Assembly (NCBI GenBank): GCA_041398845.1 | Contig: JAWKTZ010000008.1 | Span: forward strand, 248,001 to 312,000 | DNA length: 64,000 nt | Reading direction: 5' to 3' | Source of the DNA: Fuerstiella sp041398845 | GTDB taxonomy: Bacteria; Planctomycetota; Planctomycetia; Planctomycetales; Planctomycetaceae | Shown: piece by piece, positions 63,965 to 64,000 of the stretch | How the letters are laid out: every line of letters begins with the position of its first letter | Numbering within the stretch: the first letter of the stretch is position 1 | Translations under genes and position numbers: made by a program | Notes under the pieces: generated by a model | Databases searched by the model: none | The model's input: only the letters and a program-made list of their open reading frames with translations | What the model was told of the DNA's origin: nothing

Positions 63965-64000
63965 GGGAAGGGAAATCGCAACAAAGTGAAGAAGAGCGGG

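Overview
The window looks like a chromosomal segment of a planctomycete. It carries a planctomycete-type haem protein of the DUF1549/DUF1553 class, two DUF1501 proteins, a c-type cytochrome with five CXXCH motifs, a PEP-CTERM sorting signal, a BlaI/M56 pair and ECF sigma/anti-sigma genes. It divides into an accessory left third (1 to about 22,400) and a chromosomal right part (about 22,420 to 64,000). I see no rRNA, tRNA or CRISPR array.

The main result is in the left third. From 1 to about 17,870 there is an array of short genes, all on the + strand, separated by 19 imperfect palindromes of about 90 bp. Each starts near an AAC core and ends at a GTT core. Most pair to a stem with the same unpaired bases on the left arm (typically GATgCACGGGaGCGGC against GCCGCCCCGTGATC). 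These are the marks of integron attC sites. I therefore read the region as a cassette array with no integrase inside the window, that is a CALIN or the distal part of a chromosomal integron. A linked intI, if present, should lie to the left of position 1. Recognisable cargo includes a TIR/deoxyribosyltransferase-like protein, a VOC protein, an Imm26-like protein, a SMI1/KNR4 (SUKH) protein, a CrtO-like membrane protein and a lipoprotein; the rest is unknown. One cassette of about 475 bp with no conserved reading frame occurs six times, three of them in tandem.

The array is damaged by insertions. A decayed IS66-type element (7146-8965) has an 8-bp target duplication. A frameshifted IS110-family copy lies at about 11,918-12,967. 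A block holding a near-intact IS110-family transposase (14345-16174) sits exactly at the G/TT crossover point of an attC. After the last cassette come a broken tyrosine recombinase plus IS91-like transposase (18124-20264), fragments of a serine recombinase, and a truncated REP-associated (Y1) transposase preceded by a CATGAGATTTC tandem repeat.

From 22,420 onwards the genes are denser and look vertically inherited. Groups on the - strand are: two membrane proteins and a DUF1349-like secreted protein; blaI with a giant M56-DUF4159 fusion; yceI with a membrane protein; a DUF1501 protein; dnaX-ybaB-recR-rpoN; and a four-gene cluster made of a pentahaem cytochrome, a beta-propeller, a PSCyt/DUF1549/DUF1553 protein and a DUF1501 protein. 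On the + strand are an FHA-SpoIIE phosphatase coupled to a DinG-like helicase, a DUF1015 protein, an ECF sigma/anti-sigma pair, an AddA-like helicase-nuclease, an RND permease and a coiled-coil membrane-anchored protein.
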